Shown: piece by piece, positions 1 through 11,250 of the stretch
Position numbering within the stretch: the first letter of the stretch is position 1
Layout of the letters: the number at the start of each line of letters is the position of its first letter
Assembly (NCBI GenBank): GCA_050084515.1
Contig: CM114271.1
Span: 32,860,001-32,924,000 of the forward strand
Direction of reading: 5' to 3'
Source of the DNA: Blasia pusilla
Taxonomy: Eukaryota > Marchantiophyta > Marchantiopsida > Blasiales
Length of the DNA stretch: 64,000 bases
Translations under genes and position numbers: made by a program
The notes under the pieces: model-generated
What the model was told of the DNA's origin: nothing
What the model saw: only the letters and a program-made list of their open reading frames with translations
Database searches by the model: none

Positions 1-1756
1 TGCGGAGGCGTGAGTGCACAATTGGTGTCCCCTATCTTGAGCGTCGATTCGCACTGCGCATTTCAATTTCCACCTTCGTAGGTCTACACACTCCGATCTT
101 CTCCGATTTGCTGGTCCGCAGTCGCTGATCTCTCCGACACAAGTCATCCGATCGCAGGCGCGCACTCCGCCTCCGCCATCCGCCATCCGCCGTGCTCAGG
201 ATCCTCGCTGCCATCGGAGAGCTCCACCGAACAGCAACAACCAAAACGCCGTTCAATAGGCGAAGAAGTTGTTGCACTAAAAATGTATGGCCTCCATGAC
301 TTCGAGTTCACAGATGAGCCGAAATAAAACGACGAGTGCGGCGCAGGGACGAAACGCAGCGGAGCAGGCCCGAATTCTTCGGAATTCTGATCTCCATCGC
401 CTCTCGAGATCAAACTGTGGAAAGCTTCGACGACCGCATTGCACATCCGGATTAGAAGAAGTCCTTCGAAGTACTGACCCTAATCTCGATCTTCTTGCCC
501 TAAATCTCCTCCTAAATCTTTCTCCCTTTAGACGGCTCATAAAGTTATGGAACCCACAACGGTTTGCACAAATGTGGACTATGACAGCTGCCCATTTTCG
601 AGGCAGTGAAGTGAGACTTCGGTTCTCCTTGGGATTCTTTTCTACGGTGTTTCAGTTTTTGTTTTCTTTCCTTAAGATCCTTCTTCCAACTTTCTCGAGA
701 TCTTTGACCGAAATGGAAGAGAAAAAGCAAATAATTTCCGACTTTCATTTGACTTGACTAAAATTTGGATATTCTAGTTCGTCAATTTTTTTCAAAACAG
801 CCTTAGACTTTTGTCGCTTTGGCTAATCTTTAGCTCTTTTCCCCTATATATAGTGAGAAAATCGGTTCTTTTCGATAATAATGTTTTCCATTTTGAGTAT
901 TTAATGCACCCATTAGTAATTCGTTTCACTTACCCCAAACTTGGTATCCCAACTTCCAAAGTAAGTCAACACTAGAGATCATATCATTTCTCCAAACAAG
1001 ACACACACACACATCGTGTTATGATGAAGTGGACGTATAGATGGGGTGGCAATATTTTGGAAAGCAAATGCAAGGCTTGGACCATTATGGAGATATGATC
1101 GTGGCAGAAAGAAAAGATGGTGAGCAGAGTTTGGAATGAGTGTTCAGAAGGACTGAGAAAATTTCAGAAGGACTGAGAAATTGTAAGTTGAATTGTGATG
1201 GTGATATGTATATTTTTTAAGAATACTGCAATAGTGTGAAGTATGGTGTGCAAATTGATTGAAATTTATTGAAAGAATAGTTTATCATTGAACCTGAACT
1301 GATGGGGCTTTCCGATATTACCGAGTATTTGACAGTGAAATAAAATATCAAATGCAAAGTATTGAAAGAAAAAAAATTTTGTAATGATGCAATTTATTAC
1401 AAGAGAACCAAAGTCTGCAAGAAAGCCTGAATGAATTTCAAGTGAACTCAAAAAATATGTGTAAGTGCAGGGAGAAATCAAAATTTTCAGGAGTTCATAG
1501 TTTAGCCTTATAGTGATAGGAAGGCAATTGAAAATCTGCAAATTTATGTTTCAATAGGCAAAGAGAGTACTCTTGTACACTGGTAAGTAGATATATAAGT
1601 ACCTGCCCGGTAGTGTATTGGCACTGTATCTCTATACTAGTGATTTCATCCTCTATAGTCACGCAACATGGATTGGATCAAAGCTAACTGGAGTGACAAC
1701 TTAGGATTATTCTCTAGTAGAGGACATATGTCCTTTGCAAAATCAGAGAATTGGTC
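1..1756. other. No supported gene
   Basis: Open frames overlap on both strands here. The longest is plus 287-757 (156 codons), with a Ser/Arg-rich start and a Phe-rich hydrophobic stretch near residues 112-138. Minus 277-540 is Arg-rich. None shows a domain I recognise, and the frames shadow one another. The first 500 bases are richer in G+C than the AT-rich DNA that follows, so part of a host exon or promoter cannot be excluded. A short CA run lies near 1001-1012. Confidence 0.4.
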
Positions 1757-2435
1757 TCATGCTTCTTTCAACTGCTTCGTAATGCACTGAACTTCAGAGT
1801 ACTGATCCTGACTATCTTTTAGAGCAGAATTTAGCAAGCTATTGAGATGTTCTATCTCATTTGACATCTTCAGAATTTGGTCTTCAAGATGCTCAACTGT
1901 TCCTGAACCATGGTGATCAACAAAGTCATATGATGAGTGATTTGTGTCATGTTGAAATGACGCAGGTTTGTCATTGTATTGAACTCCTAAAGTGGAAGCA
2001 CTAGCACGAGCTTGATGAAATGGTCCACGTCTTGACGGATGGCGAGATTGCAAACCAATCCTCTGCAAAAGAGACAACATAATTAGCACCAATATTGCAT
2101 TAATTTGAAAGAAACCATGAATGAAAGTCTGCAGAATAGAACAAGATTTATGGATTGTCAAGATGCGTGTTGAAAGTAGAGTATATGAATTGAAAAGAAT
2201 AATGATGGTTGAAATGAAAAAATGTATACAAAACGTGAATCAACTTTTGAAAGGTTGATTATAAAATACAATAAGAAACAAAATTTATAACTATGAGTAT
2301 TTCATTGCATAGTGGAGTAGTAAACTTAAAATAGTAGAAATTTTTCAATGATATGCATTGAGGTATAAAGTTTTCAAAAGTATAAGTTTGTAATGAGTGG
2401 ATGTCGCCTAGTGGCATCCTGGAAGACAATGTATG

Positions 2436-2525
<90 letters not shown>

Positions 2526-3917
2526 TAACTATACATAGAAAGCATATTTGATGGAAATCATCATAGTAATTCTTGAAAAGAGCAGAGTGATCACAAAATG
2601 TATGCAAAGCATATGGAAACACAAAAATTATGATCGAAATCATATTCAATCTATTGAGAATCATAATGATGTCCAGAAGTGTATGGGAATCATGTCGGAA
2701 TGAAAACATACAATAATGTTAGAATTCAGAAAAGGACAAGTAAAATAAGTAAAACATCATGAAGATTACCATAATAAAAGAGTTGCTTCTATAGTGCCAT
2801 GCTTCGAGCTTAGAGCAAGCCACACTGAACTTAGGACACTTTTGTTTGTTTGGTGATCCCGCAAGAAGGTTTGTTTCAAAGCTGTCCTTTGGGACATTGA
2901 GGATTTCTGGAAATTACTCTGAGCCCTGCGAAGTCTAGGCAAAACAACAGATAGTGACATGCACACTGGCGTTTCCAGGAGTTGACGACACAATGATTAC
3001 ATGGTCAAAATCAGGAAACAAGGGAGGTAGTTTAGGGTTTTCTAGATCCATAGGCAGAGGAACAAATTCAAGCAACTGCCTATCATCTTGTGCTACTCTT
3101 ATACCATCAAGAAAATGAGTTGCTTTCACAGATGTTAAGTCAAGGAGCGTGGAAATTGGAAAATGCATTTCATGTCTTAGTGTTTAGAGCTGATCCAAAC
3201 ATATTCCTCCGGAAATAAGATTGAATAGCCTTGTGGCATCCTTCCTTACTAAGGTGGATTCTTTGAAATCCGCCTTCTCTGAATCGTAAGGATTCCTTCT
3301 GGATTCCTGCAACAACAATGAATGAAGTATCTTTAGTTAGATGAAATTGTAACGAAGAGGAACTATAAATGCAAAAGAGTTTTCAGATGCAAATTTAAAG
3401 AACTTGGACTGACGCGAATCCTCATTCTGATCCATCTTTATGAATCCTGCGGAATTTGGAATCCTACACATGCCCTTGAGTAATGAAGGTCTGAATCTGA
3501 CGACCAGTGATACCATGCTCGTGAAAAGCAGACATCACACCCAAATTGTATAAATATTTCATTTGGTTGACTATGGGGCTAGTATAACGAGACCTGATAT
3601 CTTAATGTCGTTCAAAATCGTCTTGGAGAAATCCAAGTAGTGTTCAAGAACTTGAAGAGAGTATGTTAGTATAGAGAAGGTTAAATTTGAGTTCCAAGTA
3701 GAATGAAAGAAAATGAAAACAAAAAACCTTATGTGAAGATTACTGATGCAAACGGTGCAGCTATAGGTGAGGAGCTTGGGTTTGTCTCGTGCTCATATAA
3801 AGGAAGTGCACCTCCTATCTGAGAAGCTTGTACTCCAACATGAGATTGAGATGAGCTCCTTGCTGCTCTCCCCCTTGCTGATGTTGCACGAGATGCCATT
3901 GTCACTAGTACAAGCAC
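1757..3917 (-). pseudogene. Helitron A downstream ORF, multi-exon, unknown function
   Basis: Minus-strand coding blocks separated by AT-rich, intron-like DNA. Block 1 (3917-3729) has a Ser/Ala/Arg-rich start and a PLYEHE stretch. Block 2 is near 3480-3400. Block 3 (about 3305-2935) follows an AG acceptor and contains one in-frame stop, after ICLDQL. Block 4 (2161-1757) ends in a probable coiled coil that includes HLEDQILKMSNEIEHLNSLL. Block 1 resembles the start of the post-helicase ORF in copy B (PLY followed by an acidic and Pro-Ile stretch). Block 3 weakly resembles the LPQLI blocks of copies B and C, for example DGIRV followed by LLEFVPLP and a HVIIV strand. I do not recognise the family. 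Exon borders are inferred by eye. It could instead be an unrelated transposon gene. Confidence 0.4.
2439..2522. repeat. (AT)n microsatellite
   Basis: About 84 bases of uninterrupted AT dinucleotide, preceded by two gtat units. It lies between coding blocks 3 and 4 of the Helitron A downstream ORF. Confidence 0.97.
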
Positions 3918-4103
3918 AATGTGAGTGAACTTAAGGACTATAAAGTGGAATTAAATACTCTAAAATCTTGACGTTCCAAATTACCAAGTATTCTAAGCTG
4001 ATGCCTACATTTTACTTCAGATCACATAACATACGCAAGACCAAGAGCGAAGACAGATCTGATCACTAACAAGCAATGTCCAGAAATAGTTGCACTTTGA
4101 CTC

Positions 4104-5480
4104 TTATGAGCTGTCATAGCATAACCAAGTACAAGTGGAAAAAAATTTAATGTATTTCTGGTTTGAGCCATACCTCAGAGTTGTAAACTTTTTCCTAGTT
4201 ATCATGATGGACTTACCACTGGATTGAATAGTTATCATTATACTAGCTACCTCATTATTGTCAAAGAAAAATTCGGTTACTGTTGCTAGGGACCCATTGG
4301 AAGCTTGTATCTTTAAATTGATGTTTGATGTCAACATCACAATTGAATGAACAGCAATGAAAGGCAATTGATGAAATGCATCATCATGTAGCCAAGTAGT
4401 GAATTCAGGTGTTGGAGGTGCATCGGATTTGACGTTGACTTTTACAATGGAAGCATCTTTGAATAGTCTTCTGAGTGCCAAAATTGAAAGCTAAAACATC
4501 CTCATAATGAGTGCACACTATAGTTGTGTCTGAGCATATAAAATCAATTGTCTCATTCTCTGAGACAAAACAACTTGATAAGCACTAATATATTTAATTT
4601 GTAGTTGGTATATTAAATTTGAGTGAGTTAAGGAAGTTCAGGTAGGAAGGGTCTTCACCATGCCTCATGGGAGTTGTAAGTTCAAAAGTCACTTAGTTTG
4701 TAAAGAATATGGATGAGCTCAAATGATAACTATTGCAAAAATCTAAGGCTTTGTGATTACAAACAGGAGGCGGTTGACATAAGTCTCCTACAAGAATAAG
4801 CAACTTATCACCAAATGGATGTAAATAACCTTGAGGGGATACTTCATTCAAACTCGTTGCTACAATCTCAAGAAATTTTGGTGTTAACATAGAGCATTCG
4901 TCCATGACTATTACTCGGGAGGCTTTAAGTCTTAGATAGTTTTAAGATGCAATATGCATGCGGGATAAATCACCCTTAAGAGGTATTGCAAATGTAGAAT
5001 GTATTGTTGTTGCATCAAGATGCAACCATACAGCAACAATATCAGTTGTGGCCGTTAGAAGTGGTGACATTTTCTTATACTTCCAAAATCTATACATGAA
5101 AGTAACAAAGTATGTCATTCCACACCCGGGAGATCCTTTTAAAAGTACAAGGCTAGATTTGCAAAATATTAATTTCTGAAATAGCTCCTTTTGCTCAATG
5201 TTAAGAGTATTGATATCAAGTTCATCTAAAGAATCAATATCTACTTGATGTAAACTTTTTTTAGTGGTACATGTTGCTGACATCATTGAAGAAATGTCCT
5301 TTTGTAGATAAGGTTCTAGAATATCTCTAACTTTTGCAAGTATTTCTGCAACATGGACTTGATTCCACAAAAAAAAAATTCATGCGATCTAACTAATTCA
5401 TATACATCATCAAATTATTCATCAAGTTCTTGTGTACGTATTCGTGAAGATATGTCCATCCTTTACCATTGCACGAATGT
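4104..5480 (-). pseudogene. Pif1-like helicase of Helitron A, degenerate
   Basis: Helicase half of a RepHel protein, which would unwind DNA during Helitron rolling-circle transposition. Minus-strand pieces in order: 5370-4942 carries the Walker A region as GSPGCGMTYF, where the usual GTGKT/S has lost its lysine. 4905-4693 carries Walker B as MDECSM and the GDLCQPPPV motif, normally GDxxQLPPV. 4481-4104 carries the 2B-like block FHQLPFIAVHSIVMLTSN. The same three blocks occur in copy B, with intact Walker A and GDLCQLPPV. The C-terminal motif AITAHKSQGS seen in copy B was not found here. Frame changes separate the pieces and the missing Walker A lysine makes it a dead copy. Confidence 0.85.
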
Positions 5481-5540
5481 TGGATTCTCAACATCCACTT
5501 CTCTAAGCATCATTAATCTGATTGGCCCCCTTGTGTAAGG

Positions 5541-5791
5541 AGAAGCTTAGATTGATGGTTCTGACTTAGACGTCGAAGGAGTCATAGTAATATGACGTAG
5601 GTGGTTTATGGATTAGCGTTATTAGGATTATTTAATCCTGGAGCTGCAACGGTAGCGCATTCTTGTATGTCGAGTTTTATCCATGTTCAGGTTCCATCGA
5701 AGCTCTTCTGTGAGCGCACGGACGGACTAGGCCACTTTGTATCTCCAAGTCGTGTAATATGTTTTATTGATTTTCGTCACTTTATGTATTC
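5541..5791. other. Unmatched stretch inside Helitron A
   Basis: This lies between the Rep mid-region and the pre-helicase segment. Neither strand gives a convincing Helitron match. A plus-strand frame (5601-5828, 75 codons) is open but unrecognised. It may be badly decayed Rep sequence or a small insertion. Confidence 0.4.
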
Positions 5792-6115
5792 TCACAACGA
5801 AAGCAAAGTACTTTCATCTCTAAAGTGAATATGGGAAAGAAGAACTATGTAGAAAAACTCATACCATTGATGAAAGGGGTGGAATTCAATAAATCTAACG
5901 ACGCGATTTGTTGTACATACTATATTTCCTAAATTGTCTAAAATTAAAACTTGGTTAGATTTCTTTGGGTAAGATTTCAAGAGTTCATAGTTGGACCAGT
6001 AGTGAATGAAGGTTATGTTCTCAAGACTTGCAGGTCTGTTAGAATACATTGTGATTGGATGAATGCATAGTATTGATGCATTTTTATAGAGCGAACTTCT
6101 CATGTTTGGAGGACT
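5792..6115 (-). pseudogene. RepHel mid-region of Helitron A
   Basis: A 103-codon minus frame with the pattern typical of the segment between the Rep and helicase domains: SLYKNASILCIHP, then FIHYWSNYELL, then GNIVCTTNRVVRFIEFHPFH, then LLSHIHFRDESTLL. Copy B at 35.3-35.7 kb carries the same blocks in order (SLYKKSSLVCIHH, FIEYWQNYN, GNFVCKSSKLMRF, LLSVVLFR), although it is interrupted. That makes the family link firm. The part upstream, including the HUH nuclease, is absent. Confidence 0.8.
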
Positions 6116-6135
6116 ACAATCAGTGTAGTGGACTA

Positions 6136-6870
6136 CATCAGAAGAAATCCATGGTTTTATGACTAGGTTATATGACTCATATGAGTCATACTTTACATAC
6201 CACGACTAACAATGACAGATAACTACTTTAGACACAAAATCCAAGTCATATTTGTCTGACAACTAGGCTAACTAGGATGATCAACTTAGATGGACGTTGG
6301 TACATGACTCAAGATGTAATCATGAGGCCATGACTGACGCATCACTTAGATGACATGAAGTAACGATGCGTCAACACATGATATGGACTATTTGGTGTGA
6401 TGTGTCATCGATGATGTGGACTATTTATTGTGACGTGTCACTGAAGACATGGACTATGAATGTGACTCGTCGAGTCATATTTGTATATTCATGTAGTTAC
6501 CACAAATGCCTACTTTAGTCATCACAAATGTACTCGTGTGAGGAATCAATTTCATGGTAATAGTTATGACTCACGAGTCATGGAAGTTTTCCATTCATTT
6601 GAAATTCAAAACTCATCTAGTCATTTTATTCTCTTGAAATCTTGGGATTGACTCATGTACTCACTTACCATGACTTTAAGAGTAGAGTTAAATGACTACT
6701 GTAGAATGCGACACAACTAGTTTAGTCACAAAGATATGACTATGTGAGTTGCAAAAAGCATGTAGTCTTTGCAACAGGACTGAATGAGTCATAATTGAAT
6801 GACTAGATGGCACTTGAAGCTTACTACTTCATAACAAGAATCTTAGTGCACTAGTTATATCGATATGACG
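6136..6870 (+). mobile_element. CACTA-like element end with subterminal repeats
   Basis: The stretch begins with catcagaagaaatcc followed by atggttttatgactagg. This closely matches the CACTA terminus at 14568 (cactagaagaaaatgg, then a gactagg block). About 700 bases then hold many short direct and inverted copies of atgact/agtcat, including a gactcatatgagtcat palindrome near 6175. Subterminal arrays of short repeats are characteristic of CACTA (En/Spm) transposons, where the transposase binds. The first bases have drifted from CACTA. The opposite end was not found. Confidence 0.55.
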
Positions 6871-8600
6871 AGAGCTAATATCAATTTTGAATTTTTTGGA
6901 GTGTTTTTTATGCCTTTTGAATGGTGCAAGAATTAATGGATCTCAATTAGTAACATCCTTACATCCATTTATATTTTGAATGCAATCAAGCTTCAAGGGT
7001 TTTGACCATCTTTGAACTTGCTCCGTGAACTCCTAACGCCCACTTACTTTAGCCTATTAAAGGCCTTTGTTGAAGCCTGTACCAAAAAATACCCATTGAA
7101 GCCAAACATGAGGGTTGGTCACAACGGGAGGGTAATACATACCACCTGGAGTGAATCACTTCCACGACTCAGCAAAAATATTTAGATATAGGAACTTTCA
7201 AAGAATGGCATCCAATACGCTGATAACATGGTAAGAGTTGAATAGACATTGAACAAAGGAATACAAACTTACACACTTGTCTATACATTCCCAGTAGTCA
7301 AAATATTGACTAGTACAATGTTTAGACTGAGTGTCATCATCTTCAACCCGCTTGACATAAGTCCGTTTGTGATAAGGTATGCAAGAAAAAATAGAGTTTA
7401 CAAGATAGATTAGTTCCACCAATATTTTGAAATGTAATGCATTGTCAAAGTGATGTTTAGAACCTGTCATGACCCTTAATCCACTCTACACAAGACTGTC
7501 AACGACCAAGGTGCAGAAGAACACAGGGTCGTGAGACAGATATACACGTCACTACTTGCAACCCTACTAGTCAAAAGCATTGGGTGCATTTATATGATGC
7601 TACATGCTACAAATTTTAGTGGGGAAAATCCAAGATAGTTTTGATTCCGATGGGTGGTCATATCAATTAAAAATGCGTTTGGAAACACGGTCAAAAAGAA
7701 CAGTTCAAGGCAGAAGGCCTGTTTCGGCTCATAAAAGACATAAATCTGTGGATAGCGGCCACAGAGGAAAGATATCTACTCTTTGATGCGCTTGGTAGGC
7801 ACTGGATTGATGGTTTGCTGAATCTACGAATGGCATGCTTAATTTTAAGCGGATAGAAGGTATTCATCAATGGTCATCTGAGTTTGCAATGCTCAATGAG
7901 GCATTCTTGACACCTAGGTATCTCTGCGGAAATGTGGGTGCCTTACCTAAATGCCACAAGTCGTAGGATGTACATTCCAATCTGTCCATAGATGGATAGC
8001 ATCTATCCAAGTATCAGATACGACTGCTCTTGCAATATATCCTTGAATTAAAACAAGAATAGTCATTGTTTGCAGTATGTCTGAAAGCACGGGCCGTCAT
8101 TACTGTCAACGCTAAGAATTGGTTAACGAATTGGTTTATTGTAGGGTATTGAGACCGGCGGGTCTGGATCTCACACTTTTTCTAGTCTACTACAAACCCT
8201 GAGAGAAATCACATCCGTCGAGGTGAATTTGGTGGAAAGTATTGTGGAACCTTGAAGGATGTGAGAATCCTCACACATTAGGATGATACATGCCCTCATA
8301 CAGTATAGTTTACCTCACAAAAATGTACCCGATATATGCCTACTTCCATAAGAAAAAGAGAACGCAGATGGAAAACCTGATATTGAAGAAGTTTCACACA
8401 CTTCGGCTTTCATGACTCCTCAATTTCTGACTTGGGATCTACGGGATCTTCTGTGTCGTCCGACCTGTAGATGAATGCAACGAACACACAAAGCTTGAGC
8501 TTCCAGCTGGAGAATCTCCCCCACAATAATGGATCATTGCATGGCACACTACCATCACCTAAATTGGGCCAAATCACTGCTAATTACAAATCGTATCCTA
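6871..8600. other. No recognisable gene
   Basis: Moderately AT-rich DNA. A minus frame of 90 codons (7470-7198) contains several Cys and Tyr residues but no recognised domain. It may be decayed transposon interior belonging to the CACTA-like end on its left. Confidence 0.4.
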
Positions 8601-10870
8601 AGACCTAGTATTGAGGGGCGTGAAGTTGAAGATTGGCAGATAAAATTTGTCGTAGGACACAATTCCTAGATATTTTCCTGTCACACGAGATGGAGTGGAA
8701 CTCCCAACTCAACCGCCACAGCGCGGTGCGTTTACCAAACCACATCCTACTCGCGATCATCGCCGATGAGATCAAAGGTCTACACCACCACCGGATAAAC
8801 TGAAGCTCTCTAGTTCCCACAAGTTCAAGAGCAGCTTACTCCCTATTCTCCGTGTCTGCCTTCCCGACATCTCCTACATACGATCGACAACTCTCTCTCT
8901 CTCTCTCTCGCTCGACAAGGGAGTCCGTGAGCATGAGGATGAGAGGGGGGAAGTCGAGACGGCGGCAAAGCTGGATGTTGGGATCCGGTGCTACAAAACG
9001 GTCACTAATGAACTCCACCCAAACTGATCCACGCGAAAATGAAACACATGAGGCTATAATTACAACACCAAATCTACCCGACCCACCGAAGGAACGGCAG
9101 ACAGGCACGCAGGCAAGGCATGGCATTACACGTGAAGACCTCACTCAATCCATGCGCGCATAGCCCAAGACCTTCCATCCAGTGACGTTGCACTTCCATG
9201 ATCAGACGGATTGTTCAGAAGCAAATATTAATGCTCTCCTGCTCCGGAGCAGAAGCAGACAGAGAAGCTTCAGCTGAAGTGAAGTGACTGAAAGAATGAA
9301 CAAATGAATCTGATTGGATCCAGTACCAGCAAGCCGGAAGAACTTGTCTCTTTGTGCAAAATTAGAGACTAGAATTGTATCGTCAGTGGTAGCAGTCACA
9401 GCTACAACAACAGCACGCAGACTCGAATGTGAAATCAATCTCAAGGAACGTCTCATGCCATATCTCCTTACAAAACATGGCTATGTCAGCACCCAAGCCA
9501 CCCAACATTTCTCCCCATGCTCTGGAGGAATGCGCACAGGAAACAGACTCGTAAGGAACTCGACTCCACTCGACTAGACTCAAATCACGTTGCCAATTAA
9601 TCGAATGGCAGTCATTGCTGCAGGTGCAACAATAATTTCACGGGCTTGTGCAGACCCACCCACACCGGGAGGCAGCTCTAGATCAAGCTCGAGGATTTTG
9701 ATGGATGGACTCATGTTCAGCATGTGCGATAAAGATGTAATCAACATTCTGCCTGCATAGTGAGATCGACAAGACGATAGGGCCTCAAAAGAAGGCAACA
9801 TCAGCAACATATCCTCATAATTTCTACTGGCTCGGCCACACAAGCTAGCAGCGGATCGAAGTACGCATCCTCGGAATTGGTGATCGCCCAAGCGAAATGA
9901 TTTTTGTTTGGATGGGAAGAGATTGAGGGAGGGGAGTACATGGTGGAAGGAATTGGGGTGGCCGAATGGAGAGGCGGGTGGCGGTGAAAAATGAGTATTA
10001 TATTATTGGGGCGCATACTTAACTTGCTATTGGAGCGCGAAGATGGTAGCGACTCAGCCGTTGACGGGGTCGAAGAGGCGAGCCTGCGCTTCATAGCTGA
10101 TGGTGAGGACCACATCGCAGCGCTTGCCCTGGCTCTAATTTCTGCAAGTTTTCTGCAACATCGATGTTGCTATCTCAACGCCTTCATCCTCTGCTAGAAC
10201 AACCATCATACAAGCTCGGGATTCAAAACTGAAGGCACCACTCTTGCCCCTCGCACAATCTCTCTCGTCGTATTTCCCTCGATTTCTCTAGATTGTCTCA
10301 CTCTCGGATGGTAGGATTCCCAAAATTTCCACGCAGGAATTTGCAACGATAAGTCCGGCTACAAAGCCACTACAAAGCGAGTAGTTGAGAAAACACAAAT
10401 CGTTGCCACGGCAAACATCATATGCCACATCAACCGAAGACCACTCTAGTCAATGCCACGTCGGCATAGAACTATAGAAGGTGTATGTACAACTAAGGGC
10501 GCTTACCTAAACACATGAGGGCTAAAGTGTAGTCATTTCTTCAAACTCCATCACTAATCCGCGGAGAAACAACCTTAACATCTTGGCCACATAGACTTGG
10601 GGAATGTTACAACTAGAAGTAGTGAATAGGCACCAGTGCGCTTTTTCACACAGAATCCAGATCTGCCGCGATATATGTGTATTCCATGGGATCACGCTGT
10701 AGGATATAAAAACATAGAAGAGATGCCCAATCGTCCGAAGCACGAGGATAACAGAACATCTCGTACATAACTCGTCTTTTACTTTGTCACTTCTTTTAGG
10801 ATAGATTAGTGAGATCTAGTAGAGCGCCTACACGAGTAGTGGAGGACAAGCTTAGGAGATCAAGAATGAC
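8601..10870. other. CpG-richer stretch with overlapping ORFs, no supported gene
   Basis: Base composition is nearer 50% G+C than in the flanks. A CT microsatellite sits at 8890-8908. Open frames occur on both strands (plus 8852-9163; minus 9891-9580 and 10115-9801), each about 100 codons, without recognised motifs. It may be remains of a host gene or promoter, or a low-copy transposon interior. Confidence 0.35.
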
Positions 10871-10871
10871 T

Positions 10872-11250
10872 TGTTGAGGCCCCTTGAAACCCCTTCGTTT
10901 CGGCTCATTTGGAGCCATATTGAAGAACCTACTATTTGAGTATATTGTCGACTTTCTATTTTTGGTAAGTGGTCCTTCACCTCCTACATCAGGTCAAGAG
11001 CCAAGGAGGTGACTTGGGAGCATAGGTTACCATGGAGAGAGCTTGGGAGAGGGGAGGGGTATACCTCAACGAGAGAGAGCTTGAGAGCTCATTCTCTCTT
11101 TGTTGAACCTCTTGGTATGAGGCGGCGGAGCTATGGTCTTGCTTGCCTTGTGTGTGTAACCCAAGCCTCTAATTAGGAGAGTGGGTTTGGTTTTCCATTG
11201 AGAGAGACATATGAGAGTGCACACATTTGAGAGCTATGGTATTGAGAGAG
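10872..11250 (+). repeat. LTR-like repeat family L, copy 1
   Basis: This begins TGTTGAGGCCCC. Its core (ggtgacttgggagcataggtta, then an atggagagagcttgggagag block, then a ggggtatacc block) recurs on the minus strand at 15731-15994 and 51949-52216, and on the plus strand at 57677-58060. The TG start and AGGCCC opening suit an LTR retrotransposon long terminal repeat. I could not fix the right end, and similarity fades beyond about 11.25 kb. Confidence 0.65.

Larger units (their letters stand above)
1757..6118 (-). mobile_element. Helitron copy A, truncated autonomous type
   Basis: Read on the minus strand, the order is a Rep mid-region (6103-5792), a Pif1-like helicase (about 5480-4104), then a multi-exon downstream ORF (3917-1757). 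This order matches copies B (33.0-45.2 kb) and C (52.8-55.5 kb). The Rep N-terminus with the HUH motif is missing, because the element stops near 6118, next to a CACTA-like end. No Helitron terminus (TC at the 5' end, hairpin plus CTRR at the 3' end) was found, so both boundaries are approximate. Stops and frame changes make it non-functional. Confidence 0.7.

Noticed and set aside
287-757. 156-codon plus-strand ORF as a gene.
   Set aside because: No recognised domain, compositional bias and overlapping frames on the minus strand; insufficient support.
2439-2522. AT run as an origin or regulatory element.
   Set aside because: A plain dinucleotide microsatellite; nothing else supports a function.
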